From the NCBI GenBank assembly GCA_020726285.1, contig DYSW01000004.1:1-64000 (forward strand): a stretch of 64,000 nucleotides of DNA, read 5' to 3'. Source of the DNA: Melioribacter roseus. GTDB lineage: Bacteria > Bacteroidota > Ignavibacteria > Ignavibacteriales > Melioribacteraceae. Both the position numbers and the translations under genes were made by a program. Each line of letters begins with the position of its first letter. Position 1 is the first letter of the stretch. The notes under the pieces are model-generated. The model had not been told where the DNA came from, did not search any database, and saw only the letters and a list, made by a program, of their open reading frames with translations. Below, one piece after another: positions 18,480 to 27,447 of the stretch.

Positions 18480-18890
18480 TTAAATATCCTTGAAAATTCG
18501 AGCGAAGGAATTGCCAGGTGCTTTTAAATCTAAATCTAAAAAGAAACCGAAAGGAGTTTGGAATGTTTCATATTCACTTTCTTTTAATCTTTTTTCCGCA
18601 CTGTCAAAAAATTGCTTTATAAAATTAGGATTTGCTTTGCTTTCGGATAAATGTGCGAATGAATGCAAAATAATGCGATTTGTTTCATTTTTTCGTGCCG
18701 CCCATTTCAGTTGTTTTATCATTTTAGTCTCAACTTCTGCAAGTCTGTTTTCGTCATTTTCTTCAATTTGAATAAATCCAACTAGAGCATTTTCAATCTG
18801 TTTTTCTTCGTTAATTTCTTCGGCTTCTTCCCAACCTTTTTTTGTTGTTTTGTAGCCGAAAAGGTTAGCGTAAATCATAAGTAGTTTCAT
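18480..18890 (-). CDS. Freestanding threonyl-tRNA synthetase editing domain (archaeal type)
   Basis: A 136-residue protein resembling the N-terminal editing domain of archaeal ThrRS, a D-aminoacyl-tRNA-deacylase-like fold that removes serine from mischarged tRNA-Thr. Matching features are the N terminus MKLLMIYANLFGYKT, the NALVGFIQIEEND strand, RIILHSFAHLSE (72-83) and the closing TPFGFFLDLDLKAPG (112-126). In canonical archaeal ThrRS this domain is fused to the synthetase; here it is alone. It is monocistronic, divergent from the TIGR02757-family gene and convergent with the cupin gene. The family assignment is from remembered motif similarity; the editing role is inference. Confidence 0.72.
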   Translation of the reverse strand: MKLLMIYANLFGYKTTKKGWEEAEEINEEKQIENALVGFIQIEENDENRLAEVETKMIKQLKWAARKNETNRIILHSFAHLSESKANPNFIKQFFDSAEKRLKESEYETFQTPFGFFLDLDLKAPGNSFARIFKDI

Positions 18891-18939
18891 TATATTTTAT
18901 CTCGTATTTTGAAGCACAAACTTAATAATTTGAGATTAA

Positions 18940-19743
18940 ATGCAATTAAAATTGCTCGAAAAAAAGTTAAATACTTTCTATCATCATTTTGATAAAAAAG
19001 AGTTAATTTCTCCAGATCCTTTAGAAATTCCGCATAAATACAACAAAATAGCTGATATTGAAATTGTAGCATTTATTTCTGCAATATTTGCTTTTGGAAA
19101 TGTTAGTCAAATATTAAAAATAATTTTGAAACTCGAACAAATTTGGGGAAAATCGGTCAAAAATTATTTTCTTCAGTTCGAAGAAAAATCAGAATTTGGG
19201 AAATTTGCTAATCTGAAGTACAGATTTTTTTCTTCACAAGATATTTTCACATTGTTTGAATTGATTCACGAAGCAATTTTTGAATTCGATTCGTTGGAAA
19301 ATCTATTTATGGAAAAATATTCTTCAAAACACAATAATTTGAAGAAAGAGATTTCAGAATTTTCAACTTGGTTTATAGAAAAATCAAATGAAAAAGGAAA
19401 ATTTACAAATGGAATTAAATTTATGTTCGCAAATCCTGGAAATGGAAGTTCTGCCAAAAGGATGAATTTATTTTTACGATGGATGGTTAGAAAAGATGAA
19501 TTGGATTTTGGAATTTGGCAAGGAATTCGAAAAAATCAGCTTGTTATTCCAGTTGATGTGCATGTCGCAAGAATTTCGCAAGAATTTCGGTTAACCAAGT
19601 TGAAAAATATCAGTTGGAAAATGGCTGAAGAAATAACAGAAAATTTAATGAAATTTGACAATTTCGACCCAATTAAATATGATTTTGCAATTAGTCACAT
19701 TGGAATGCGAAAGAAAGAGTATTCTATTGAATCAAAAAGATAA
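18940..19743 (+). CDS. TIGR02757/DUF2400-family protein
   Basis: A 267-residue protein of a conserved family with unknown function, common in Bacteroidota and relatives. The recognisable stretches are DPLEIPHKYNKIADIEIVAF near the N terminus, then RMNLFLRWMVRKDELDFGIW, then VIPVDVHVARISQEF, and finally DFAISHIGMRKK at the C terminus. The D-V-H-V-A and LRWMVR pattern suggests relation to helix-hairpin-helix DNA glycosylase-like folds. There is no signal peptide. The gene is divergent from the tRNA-editing gene, with a 49-bp gap. Confidence 0.85.
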   Translation: MQLKLLEKKLNTFYHHFDKKELISPDPLEIPHKYNKIADIEIVAFISAIFAFGNVSQILKIILKLEQIWGKSVKNYFLQFEEKSEFGKFANLKYRFFSSQDIFTLFELIHEAIFEFDSLENLFMEKYSSKHNNLKKEISEFSTWFIEKSNEKGKFTNGIKFMFANPGNGSSAKRMNLFLRWMVRKDELDFGIWQGIRKNQLVIPVDVHVARISQEFRLTKLKNISWKMAEEITENLMKFDNFDPIKYDFAISHIGMRKKEYSIESKR

Positions 19744-19788
19744 AATATCGTTAAATTTATTCACTAAAAATTATGTTTTGGAGTGATA

Positions 19789-21924
19789 GTGAAAAAAGTT
19801 ATAATTCTAATTTTTCTTGTGTTTTCTTCCGTTTTTCCTCAACAAAGAAAAGTTACTTTTGATGATTTGTTTAGTTCACCTTTTTACAAACAAATTCCTT
19901 CTTTTTATAAATGGGTTGATGATGAAAATTACATTCTTACTCAAAGGAAAAATGGAGAAGTTGTTTACGAAAAATGGAATGTAAGGGACAAAACTTCAGA
20001 AATTATTTTCCAAAAAAGTGATTTGAAAGAAATTATTGCAGAAAATGTAAATTCTATGGAAATTGTTGAAAATTCAGAAGATTTTAAAAAATTTTTACTG
20101 AAAGATGGCGAAGAATTTTATTTTGTAACAACAGACGGAATCAATAAAAAACTAAATATTTCAACTACAGAAATTGTAAATCCAACTTTATCAAAAGATT
20201 TTAAAACATTGGGTTTCACTTGTAAAAACAATCTTTTTGCTTATAACATTCAAACTGATGAACAAACTCAAATTACATTTGATGGCAGTGATATTGTGAA
20301 AAATGGTTACGCTTCATGGGTTTATTATGAAGAAATTCTTGGTAGAGCTTCAAATTATAGATCTTTTTATCTTTCTCCAAATAGTGAAAAAGTTGCTTTT
20401 CTAAAATTTGATGATTCTACAGTTCCAACTTTTACTTTGTTCAAAGCAGATGGAATTCACGGTGAATTGGAAGTTGCAAATTATCCAAAAGCTGGTGATA
20501 GCGACCCAAAAGTCTGGTTGGGAATTTTCGATTTTGCAACAAAAAAGACAAGTTGGATAGATTCGAGTTTGAATAGTGAAAAATATATCGCTTGGATTTT
20601 GTGGTCAGAAAATGGCGATAAATTGCTTTATCAAACAGTAGATAGAAGTCAGGAAAACCTAAATTTTGTTTTGTGGAATACAAAAACGAACTCAAATAAA
20701 GTAATTTATAGTGAGCATCAGAAAAGTTGGGTGGAATTCAAAGAGAATGTTAGTTTCTTGGAAAATGACACGAAAATTGAATTTATTTCAGATTTTGAAG
20801 GAACCGCAAAAGTTTATATTTATGATGAAAATGGAAAAAAATCTAAAGATTATGGAAATGAGAATTTAATTATTCAAAATGTTTTAGATTTTGACGAAAA
20901 TGGAAATTTATTCTGCGAAGCATTCGAAATTGGAAGTACAGAAACGCATTTTTATAAAATCTCTTCAAAAAATGAAGTGGAAAAACTTACACAGAATGTT
21001 GGAACTCATTCGGTTAATTTATCTCCAAATCGAGAATATTATTTGGATAGATTTTCCAGTTTATCAAATCCAACTCAAATAATTTTGAACCAAATCTCAT
21101 CAAACCAAATTGAAATTCTTTTTGATTCAAAATCAGAAAAATATAATGAATTTAATTTTGGTAAAACTGAAGAAATTCGGATAAAAAATAGAAATGGAAT
21201 AGAAATGCCAGCGATTTGTATTTATCCGCCGGATTTCGATAAATCAAAGAAATACCCAATTTTGTTTGATGTTTACGGCGGACCTGGGAATTCACTTGTA
21301 AAAAATCGTGCATCACGCTGGATGTATAATTATTATCTCGCTGCTGAAGGAATAATTGTACTAACTATCGACAATTCATTTGCTGGTCATTACGGGAAAA
21401 AGCAAGTTGAAAAAATTCATAGAAATCTTGGAAATTACGAAATCTATGATTTTATTGATGCTGCAAAAGAAGTTAGAAATTGGAGTTTTATTGATTCAAC
21501 TAAGATTGGAATTACTGGCGGAAGTTATGGTGGTTATGCAACTTTGCTTGCTCTAACTTTGGGTGCTGATTATTTTACGCATGGAGTTTCGGAATTTGCA
21601 GTAACTGATTTTCAACTTTATGACAATGTTTATACTGAAAGGAATATGGATAAACCGTCTGAAAATCCTGAAGGTTACAAGTTCGGTTCTGTCATGAATC
21701 ACGCAGAAAAATTAAAAGGAAAGTTATTGATAACTTCTGGAACGATGGATGATAATGTTCACTATCAAAATACTTTGCAATTGATTGAAAAGTTACAAAT
21801 TTTAGGAAAAGAATTTGAAATTATGATTTATCCAAACGAACGACACGGTTATCGCGGTGCAAAAATGAAGCACGGAATAAAAAATGGAATAAATTTTTGG
21901 TTCAGAGAATTTAATATAAAATAA
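19789..21924 (+). CDS. Dipeptidyl-peptidase IV-type S9 peptidase
   Basis: A 711-residue secreted serine peptidase that should cleave N-terminal dipeptides, classically after proline. A signal peptide (MKKVIILIFLVFSSVFPQ) is followed by a beta-propeller domain of about 450 residues and a C-terminal alpha/beta hydrolase domain. The catalytic triad is visible as Ser579 in GGSYGGYA, Asp in GTMDDNVHY (about 654) and His686 in ERHGYRG. The propeller contains YEEILGRASNYRSFYLSPN, in the place where DPP IV has its dipeptide-binding glutamates. GGAG at 19780-19783 supports the GTG at 19789 over the GTG six bases earlier. A lipoprotein gene follows after 9 bp. Confidence 0.94.
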   Translation: MKKVIILIFLVFSSVFPQQRKVTFDDLFSSPFYKQIPSFYKWVDDENYILTQRKNGEVVYEKWNVRDKTSEIIFQKSDLKEIIAENVNSMEIVENSEDFKKFLLKDGEEFYFVTTDGINKKLNISTTEIVNPTLSKDFKTLGFTCKNNLFAYNIQTDEQTQITFDGSDIVKNGYASWVYYEEILGRASNYRSFYLSPNSEKVAFLKFDDSTVPTFTLFKADGIHGELEVANYPKAGDSDPKVWLGIFDFATKKTSWIDSSLNSEKYIAWILWSENGDKLLYQTVDRSQENLNFVLWNTKTNSNKVIYSEHQKSWVEFKENVSFLENDTKIEFISDFEGTAKVYIYDENGKKSKDYGNENLIIQNVLDFDENGNLFCEAFEIGSTETHFYKISSKNEVEKLTQNVGTHSVNLSPNREYYLDRFSSLSNPTQIILNQISSNQIEILFDSKSEKYNEFNFGKTEEIRIKNRNGIEMPAICIYPPDFDKSKKYPILFDVYGGPGNSLVKNRASRWMYNYYLAAEGIIVLTIDNSFAGHYGKKQVEKIHRNLGNYEIYDFIDAAKEVRNWSFIDSTKIGITGGSYGGYATLLALTLGADYFTHGVSEFAVTDFQLYDNVYTERNMDKPSENPEGYKFGSVMNHAEKLKGKLLITSGTMDDNVHYQNTLQLIEKLQILGKEFEIMIYPNERHGYRGAKMKHGIKNGINFWFREFNIK

Positions 21925-21933
21925 AGGTCTGTT

Positions 21934-22392
21934 ATGAAAAAAATACAAATATTACTTGTTTTTGGTTTAATATTGCTGTCATTAGGATGTCAGACAATCA
22001 AATTAGAGCCAGCAAATTACGAATGGCCAATCGAAAATGCGGTTCAAGTGCAAAAAGATTTTACAATATCAATTCCGAGATATTCGTTAACAATGAATCT
22101 GAAAAAGATATTCGAAAATGAAATTCTGATTACAGATAATCAACCAAATGTTCAAGAAGTGCGTGTAATAAGAAATTATGAAGGATTATACTTTTTGACT
22201 GCAAACAAATTTAAGAATGTTTACATCTTACAAGAAGATTTGAACAAAATGGAAGTCTATTCAATAATTGAAATAACAAAGAATGGAATCGTAAATCCCG
22301 TATTTAACCAACGCGGAAGTTATGTCGAGTTACTTATTGATAATGAAAAAATTGTAAAGCTTAGTAAGGAAGGAAAATATGAAAAGAAATAA
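21934..22392 (+). CDS. Uncharacterised lipoprotein
   Basis: A 152-residue protein with a lipoprotein signal peptide: MKKIQILLVFGLILLSLGC, lipobox cysteine at 19. The mature part begins with EPANYEWPIENAVQVQKD and looks beta-rich with no family that I recognise. Its end overlaps the next gene by 14 bp, and it starts 9 bp after the DPP IV-type peptidase. Translational coupling with the coiled-coil membrane protein suggests that the two act together at the cell envelope. Confidence 0.8.
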   Translation: MKKIQILLVFGLILLSLGCQTIKLEPANYEWPIENAVQVQKDFTISIPRYSLTMNLKKIFENEILITDNQPNVQEVRVIRNYEGLYFLTANKFKNVYILQEDLNKMEVYSIIEITKNGIVNPVFNQRGSYVELLIDNEKIVKLSKEGKYEKK

Positions 22393-23671
22393 AATTTTAG
22401 GTTTAGTTGTACTTCTATTCTCGTTTGCTTTTGGCCAATCAGATTTAGAATATGTTACAAGTTTCGAAAAGCAAATTGACCAATTTAACCAGTCAATTGA
22501 AGTGGTAACAGATAATTTATCACTTTCTCGTTTGGAAGTTGAAATTGCAAATTATAAAGACAAAAATGTATCTCATTCTGAATTAATTTCTCAATCTCTT
22601 TACCCAAAAACATATAAATCAATTTTTGATGAGTTGAGCAAAAATTTATATGCAAAACGCGAAGTTTTAGCAAAAGAAGTTCAATATGAAGAAAATATTG
22701 AAACTCTACAGACTGAAATTAGCGAATTGAAGCAACAACTTGATGAATTGTCAAATTCATATATGTCGAAATTGAACGAAATTGAAGGTTTGAAGAAATC
22801 TGCACGAAAGAATTCGCAAAATCAGTCGCAATTGAATAGAAAAATTCGAGAGTTGCAAAGTAATTTAATTGAAAGAGAAAGAGTAATCTACTCACTTCTT
22901 GATTCAATATTATTTGTGCAAGCAAGAATAAATCCAAATGAATCACTTGAAACAGGCGGAGGAGTTTTGAAAATCATCAACTTCAATTACCTAAAACAAC
23001 TTGAGATTTTGGTAAACGATAACCGTCAGTACTTAAAAAATGTTGAATTACCAGCCGAAGAATTAATCAGAATTTACAAAGAAAGTAAGGATTTATCCAA
23101 AAATCTATCAAAATTAGATAATAGTACAATAGAATTCCTGCAAAAGAAATCAGTAGATAGCAGCGAATATCAGAATCTGAAATATGAAGTAAGTGCATGG
23201 CAATTTGAAATTCAAAGACAACTTACTAGTATGATGGGAAAAGTTTTCAGAGAACAGGGAATTATGCTTGAAGATAACAATTCAGTTGAAGTATTCTTCG
23301 ATTCGATGATAGATTTTCTTGAAAAGGAAAGTGTTCGAGCGGGCGACAAAGATAGTTTAATAATGACATATCATTCTTTTGTTGATTCTGCTTGGAATGA
23401 CGTAAACGATGATTATTTATCATTGTTATTAGAGGCTAATTTAGTAAATAAAGATAAAATTGATACAGTAGATGATTTGATTAGTGAATGGGAAAAACGT
23501 CTTGACCAGGGAAAACCAATTTATTTGTATGTTGGAATAGGTTTAGTTTTTGTAATAATTATTCTATTTGTCTTTTCACAAATAAAGAAATCAAAGTTCA
23601 AACAGAATATAAAAGATCAAATTCGTAACGAAGAATATGAAAAACAAAAAGCGTTAGATAATCAGGAATAA
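22379..23671 (+). CDS. Uncharacterised coiled-coil membrane protein
   Basis: A 430-residue protein of no recognised family. It has an N-terminal signal peptide (MKRNKILGLVVLLFSFAFGQ) and a long periplasmic part rich in Glu, Lys, Ser and Gln. Residues about 100-170 have heptad character typical of coiled coils (ISELKQQLDEL, LNRKIRELQSNL). A single transmembrane helix lies near residues 378-396 (YVGIGLVFVIIILFVFSQI), followed by a short basic cytoplasmic tail. The layout suggests an envelope-spanning tether. It overlaps the lipoprotein gene upstream and is followed after 2 bp by an acyl-CoA dehydrogenase gene. Confidence 0.8.
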   Translation: MKRNKILGLVVLLFSFAFGQSDLEYVTSFEKQIDQFNQSIEVVTDNLSLSRLEVEIANYKDKNVSHSELISQSLYPKTYKSIFDELSKNLYAKREVLAKEVQYEENIETLQTEISELKQQLDELSNSYMSKLNEIEGLKKSARKNSQNQSQLNRKIRELQSNLIERERVIYSLLDSILFVQARINPNESLETGGGVLKIINFNYLKQLEILVNDNRQYLKNVELPAEELIRIYKESKDLSKNLSKLDNSTIEFLQKKSVDSSEYQNLKYEVSAWQFEIQRQLTSMMGKVFREQGIMLEDNNSVEVFFDSMIDFLEKESVRAGDKDSLIMTYHSFVDSAWNDVNDDYLSLLLEANLVNKDKIDTVDDLISEWEKRLDQGKPIYLYVGIGLVFVIIILFVFSQIKKSKFKQNIKDQIRNEEYEKQKALDNQE

Positions 23672-23673
23672 TT

Positions 23674-24819
23674 ATGGATTTCAACTTAACAAATCAGCAA
23701 AATGATATAAGAAAAACAGTCCGCGATTTTGCCGAAAATGAAGTAAAACCGCTTGCCAAACAACTTGATGAAAATGAACAATTCTCACCAGAATTAACAA
23801 AAAAGATGGGAGAACTTGGACTTTTCGGAATGTATTTGCCAGAAGAATATGGCGGTTTGGGAACAGATACTATTTCTTATATTATTGCTGTTGAAGAATT
23901 AGCACGAATTGATGGTTCACACGCAGCAACTTTAGCCGCACACAATTCACTTGGAATTGGACCACTTTACTACTTTGGAACAAAAGTTCAAAAAGAAAAA
24001 TACTTGCCTCAACTTACAAAAGGCGATAAACTTTGGGCTTTTGGATTAACAGAACCAAATGCTGGCTCCGATTCACGCGGGACAAAAACAAATGCAGTTC
24101 TTGAAAACGGTCAGTGGACAATAAACGGTTCAAAAATATTCATCACGAATGGATCAACAGATTTTTCACTTGGAACAACTGTTCAAGCAATAACTGGAAT
24201 GAACGGCGATAGAAAAGAATATTCCACAATCATAGTTGAAAATGGAACTTCGGGATTTAATCCAGTTACAATGCACAAAAAAATGATGTGGCGAGCATCA
24301 ATAACATCAGAACTATATTTTGATGATTGCAAAGTTCCGGAAGGAAATCTACTCGGTGCAATCGGTCAAGGTTCAAAAATAATGTTAAGTACATTGGATA
24401 ACGGAAGATTGTCAATTGCTGCAATGGGTTTGGGATTAGCACAAGGTGCTTACGAAATTGCTTTAGAACACGCAAAAACTCGCCAACAATTCGGAAAACC
24501 TATCATAAAATTTCAAGCAATTGCATTCAAACTTGCTGATATGGCTCTAAAAATTGAACTTGGCAGAAATTTACTTTATAAAGCTTGTTGGTTAAAAGAT
24601 TCTAAAAAGCAATTTGCAAAGGAAGCTGCAATGGCAAAATTATATTGCTCAGAAATTGCAAAAGAAGTTGCTGATGAGGCTGTCCAAATTCACGGTGGTT
24701 ATGGTTTGATGAAAGAATATGACATCGAAAGGTTTTATCGCGACCAACGACTTTTGCAAATTGGCGAAGGAACTTCAGAAATCCAAAGATTGGTAATCTC
24801 AAGACATATTGGAGCGTAA
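23674..24819 (+). CDS. Acyl-CoA dehydrogenase
   Basis: A 381-residue FAD flavoprotein that oxidises an acyl-CoA to the trans-2-enoyl-CoA and passes electrons to ETF. The standard family blocks are present: AFGLTEPNAGSDSRG, a second block with WTINGSKIFITNGS, TRQQFGKPI, and QIHGGYGLMKEYDIERFYRD. The likely catalytic base is Glu365 in IGEGTSEIQR, in the position used by short- and medium-chain enzymes such as butyryl-CoA dehydrogenase. Chain-length specificity cannot be read from the sequence. It starts 2 bp after the coiled-coil gene and so may share its transcript. Confidence 0.95.
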   Translation: MDFNLTNQQNDIRKTVRDFAENEVKPLAKQLDENEQFSPELTKKMGELGLFGMYLPEEYGGLGTDTISYIIAVEELARIDGSHAATLAAHNSLGIGPLYYFGTKVQKEKYLPQLTKGDKLWAFGLTEPNAGSDSRGTKTNAVLENGQWTINGSKIFITNGSTDFSLGTTVQAITGMNGDRKEYSTIIVENGTSGFNPVTMHKKMMWRASITSELYFDDCKVPEGNLLGAIGQGSKIMLSTLDNGRLSIAAMGLGLAQGAYEIALEHAKTRQQFGKPIIKFQAIAFKLADMALKIELGRNLLYKACWLKDSKKQFAKEAAMAKLYCSEIAKEVADEAVQIHGGYGLMKEYDIERFYRDQRLLQIGEGTSEIQRLVISRHIGA

Positions 24820-24831
24820 TTTAATTTTCTT

Positions 24832-24839
24832 GAGGAGGA
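24832..24839 (+). promoter_or_regulatory. Strong Shine-Dalgarno sequence before a GTG start
   Basis: GAGGAGGA lies 4 bases before GTG 24844. The overlapping ATG at 24842 is followed at once by a stop, so this site fixes the GTG as the start of the type IX cargo gene. It also shows that this organism uses Shine-Dalgarno signals. Confidence 0.75.
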
Positions 24840-24843
24840 AAAT

Positions 24844-26871
24844 GTGAAAAGAGCATTGTTTTTGATTTTCATCTTAACTGCAACAAATTTTGCTCAATTC
24901 AAGAAAATTGTGTTGTTGGAAGTTGCAACAAATTCAGGTTGCGGAAGTTGTGCGGCTTCTAACGAATTGCTTAATGATTTCTATGCAGATTATTATGGCG
25001 GCTTAATTTCTGTTCGTTATCATCCAAATTTCCCCGATCCAACTGATCCAATGTATCTTGATAATCCAATTGATAATGCTGGTCGTATTGAATTTTATAA
25101 TCTTCTTTACACTCCACAATATTTAATAAATGGAAAAGTGAAAGGTGCACCTACTGATAAAGAACTAATGTGGCAACAGATGAATGAAGAAATAATTTCT
25201 ACTCCATTTTGGATAAACATTTCTGCACAAATTACTTCTGATTCCGTAAAATATTTTGTTCACATTTATTCGTCAGAAAATATTTCATCTGAAAATCTGA
25301 AACTTCATACATCAATTACACAGAGAATGGTAACTTATTCTTCGCCTCCAGGTTCAAATGGTGAGACTAATTTTCCTTCTGTTATGCGGAAAATGTTACC
25401 CAATTTCGAGGGAATTTCGGTAAATCAGATAAATGCTGGCGATTCGCTCACTTTTTACTTTGCTACATCTATTGAAAATAATTGGGATTGGAAGAATCTT
25501 GAAATTATTGCTTGGCTACAAGATGATGAAACAAAAGAAATCTATCAAGCAAATTCATCGCTTCCTGTTTTGTCAATTGAACCTCAACAACCTGATTTTA
25601 GCGTGATTGAAAATGGTACGATTTTAACTCTTAACAAATATAACGTTACAAATTTCAACAATAAGCCAATTTCGTTTTACATAAAAAGCGAAATCTTTGA
25701 AACATCTGAAGATATACAAATTGATTTTAGCGATGAAGACGGAAATCAGATTGATAGTTCAGTTTTTACAATTCAGTCTTTACAAACAATGGAATTTAAT
25801 GTTGGAATTGCTTACGTAAATCCGCAAAGTTTGGCAAATATAGATATTTTTATCAGCAATTTAGAAAATCAACTTCCTTACAGATTTAAGTATTCATTTC
25901 TAACTTTTTCGAAGAACTACGATATTTTATTGCTCGACAATTCAAATTCAAATTCGGTTAAAGATGAAATTGTTCCAGGAATTTATTTGATGTCCTTAAA
26001 ATATGGAATTACAAATTCGTTTGTTCTAAACCATTGGAAAGATATTTTCCTTGAATTTCCTCCGAAATCCGTGTTTTTGTATTCTGGAAATAATCCAAAA
26101 CAATATTCTGAAACTGATATTTCTTTTCTGCTCGATTATTTATCACAAAATAGAAATGTAGTAGTTAGTGGAAATAAATTAACAACACTTCGCTCAACTT
26201 CGTGGGAATCAATTGATTTCTTCGACAATTATCTTGATGTACAATTTGTTGAAAACACAAATCTATCAGAAATTCACGTTATTGATCATCCTGATACTTT
26301 GTTTTTTGTTCAAGATTTTACACTTGAAAATGCAGATGAAATTGAATTTGAAGTAATTCAAAGTAAACACGGAAACAGTTTGCCATTTTTGTATTATTTG
26401 GGCGAAGATACAAGCAAAGTTGCAGGATTATTAAACTCGACAGACACAACAAAACTTGCTTTTGTTGCATTTGACATTGCAAGAATTTCAGAACAAAATA
26501 GACAAAATGAATTTCTACAAACAATTTTTAATTGGTTAGATATTTATGAAATAGTTGATATAAAAAGTGAACCAATTCCTTATGAATTTATTCTTTTTCA
26601 AAATTATCCAAATCCGTTCAATCCAAGTACGGAAATAAAATTCAGTATTGCTAAAGGTTCTCACGTAAAATTAGAACTATTCAACACACTTGGCGAAAAA
26701 GTAGCAACCTTGATAAATAAAGAAATGTCCGCTGGAACTCATAATTATCAATTATCAATTATCAATTATCAATTACCAAGTGGTGTTTATTTTTATAGGT
26801 TGCAAATAGTTAATACCGAAAATTCGGGACAAGCTTTTACAGAAACCAAGAAAATGTTGCTTGTTAAATAA
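24844..26871 (+). CDS. Secreted thioredoxin-like protein with type IX secretion sorting domain
   Basis: A 675-residue exported protein. It has a signal peptide (MKRALFLIFILTATNFAQ), then a thioredoxin-like segment in which VATNSGCGSC places a CxxC at Cys33/Cys36, as in Omp28-like proteins. A long beta-rich middle follows. The C terminus is a Por/type IX sorting domain: FQNYPNPFNPSTEIKFS, then VKLELFNTLGEKVATL and SGVYFYRLQ. The protein should cross the outer membrane by the type IX system. A 7-nt tandem repeat (26743-26777) lies inside the sorting-domain coding sequence. A cysteine pair like this could be redox-active, but the role is unknown. Confidence 0.88.
   Translation: MKRALFLIFILTATNFAQFKKIVLLEVATNSGCGSCAASNELLNDFYADYYGGLISVRYHPNFPDPTDPMYLDNPIDNAGRIEFYNLLYTPQYLINGKVKGAPTDKELMWQQMNEEIISTPFWINISAQITSDSVKYFVHIYSSENISSENLKLHTSITQRMVTYSSPPGSNGETNFPSVMRKMLPNFEGISVNQINAGDSLTFYFATSIENNWDWKNLEIIAWLQDDETKEIYQANSSLPVLSIEPQQPDFSVIENGTILTLNKYNVTNFNNKPISFYIKSEIFETSEDIQIDFSDEDGNQIDSSVFTIQSLQTMEFNVGIAYVNPQSLANIDIFISNLENQLPYRFKYSFLTFSKNYDILLLDNSNSNSVKDEIVPGIYLMSLKYGITNSFVLNHWKDIFLEFPPKSVFLYSGNNPKQYSETDISFLLDYLSQNRNVVVSGNKLTTLRSTSWESIDFFDNYLDVQFVENTNLSEIHVIDHPDTLFFVQDFTLENADEIEFEVIQSKHGNSLPFLYYLGEDTSKVAGLLNSTDTTKLAFVAFDIARISEQNRQNEFLQTIFNWLDIYEIVDIKSEPIPYEFILFQNYPNPFNPSTEIKFSIAKGSHVKLELFNTLGEKVATLINKEMSAGTHNYQLSIINYQLPSGVYFYRLQIVNTENSGQAFTETKKMLLVK
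26743..26777 (+). repeat. Heptanucleotide tandem repeat (AATTATC)
   Basis: Four perfect copies of AATTATC (26743-26770) are followed by one copy with a single change, AATTACC (26771-26777). The array is inside the reading frame of the sorting domain and is read as the peptide repeat NYQLSII-NYQL. Gain or loss of one 7-nt unit would shift the frame. Confidence 0.9.
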
Positions 26872-26970
26872 TGTTAAATTTTGAAAATATTATTAAGTTG
26901 TATTGTTTTTATTTGGCAATAAACGAGAAAATTAAAAACAAAACTATTAAGAAAAGTTAAAGAGGATTTA

Positions 26971-27417
26971 ATGGAAAATCACGAATATTTTTTGAACGAA
27001 GCAATCGAAGAAGCAAAAAAAGGATTATCTGAAGGCGGAATTCCAATTGGTTCTGTAATTGTTCATAATGGAAAAATTATTGGACGTGGTCACAATCGTC
27101 GTGTACAAAAAGGAAGCGTAATTCTACACGGAGAAATGGACGCTTTGGAAAATGCTGGAAGGTTGTCAGCATCAGTTTATCGGGAATGTACAATCTACAC
27201 AACTTTATCACCTTGTCCGATGTGTAGCGGAGCAATTCGGTTATATGGAATTCCAAAAGTTGTAATCGGAGAAAATAAAACTTTTCTTGGCGATGAAAAA
27301 TTACTTAACGAAAGTGGAATAGAAACCATTTTGATGAATAACTCAAATTGTATTTCATTGATGGAAAAATTTATCAGCGAAAAACCAACTTTGTGGAATG
27401 AAGATATAGGGGAATAA
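26971..27417 (+). CDS. Cytosine deaminase-like nucleoside/base deaminase (yeast Fcy1 type)
   Basis: A 148-residue zinc-dependent deaminase. The zinc and catalytic motifs are HGE at 53-55 and PCPMC at 81-85. Beyond these, the sequence follows the small fungal cytosine deaminase along its length: EGGIPIGSVI, GRGHNRRVQKGSVILHGE, ENAGRL, YTTLSPCPMCSGAI, YGIPKVVIGEN, and the C-terminal tail LWNEDIGE. That tail is diagnostic of the Fcy1 type rather than of TadA or guanine deaminase. The likely reaction is cytosine to uracil, which the UPRT encoded at 38.8 kb could turn into UMP. The gene is 30 bp upstream of the ATP-citrate lyase genes on the same strand. Substrate is inferred. Confidence 0.85.
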   Translation: MENHEYFLNEAIEEAKKGLSEGGIPIGSVIVHNGKIIGRGHNRRVQKGSVILHGEMDALENAGRLSASVYRECTIYTTLSPCPMCSGAIRLYGIPKVVIGENKTFLGDEKLLNESGIETILMNNSNCISLMEKFISEKPTLWNEDIGE

Positions 27418-27447
27418 TTTTATTAATTGAACCTACTCGAGGTTTTT

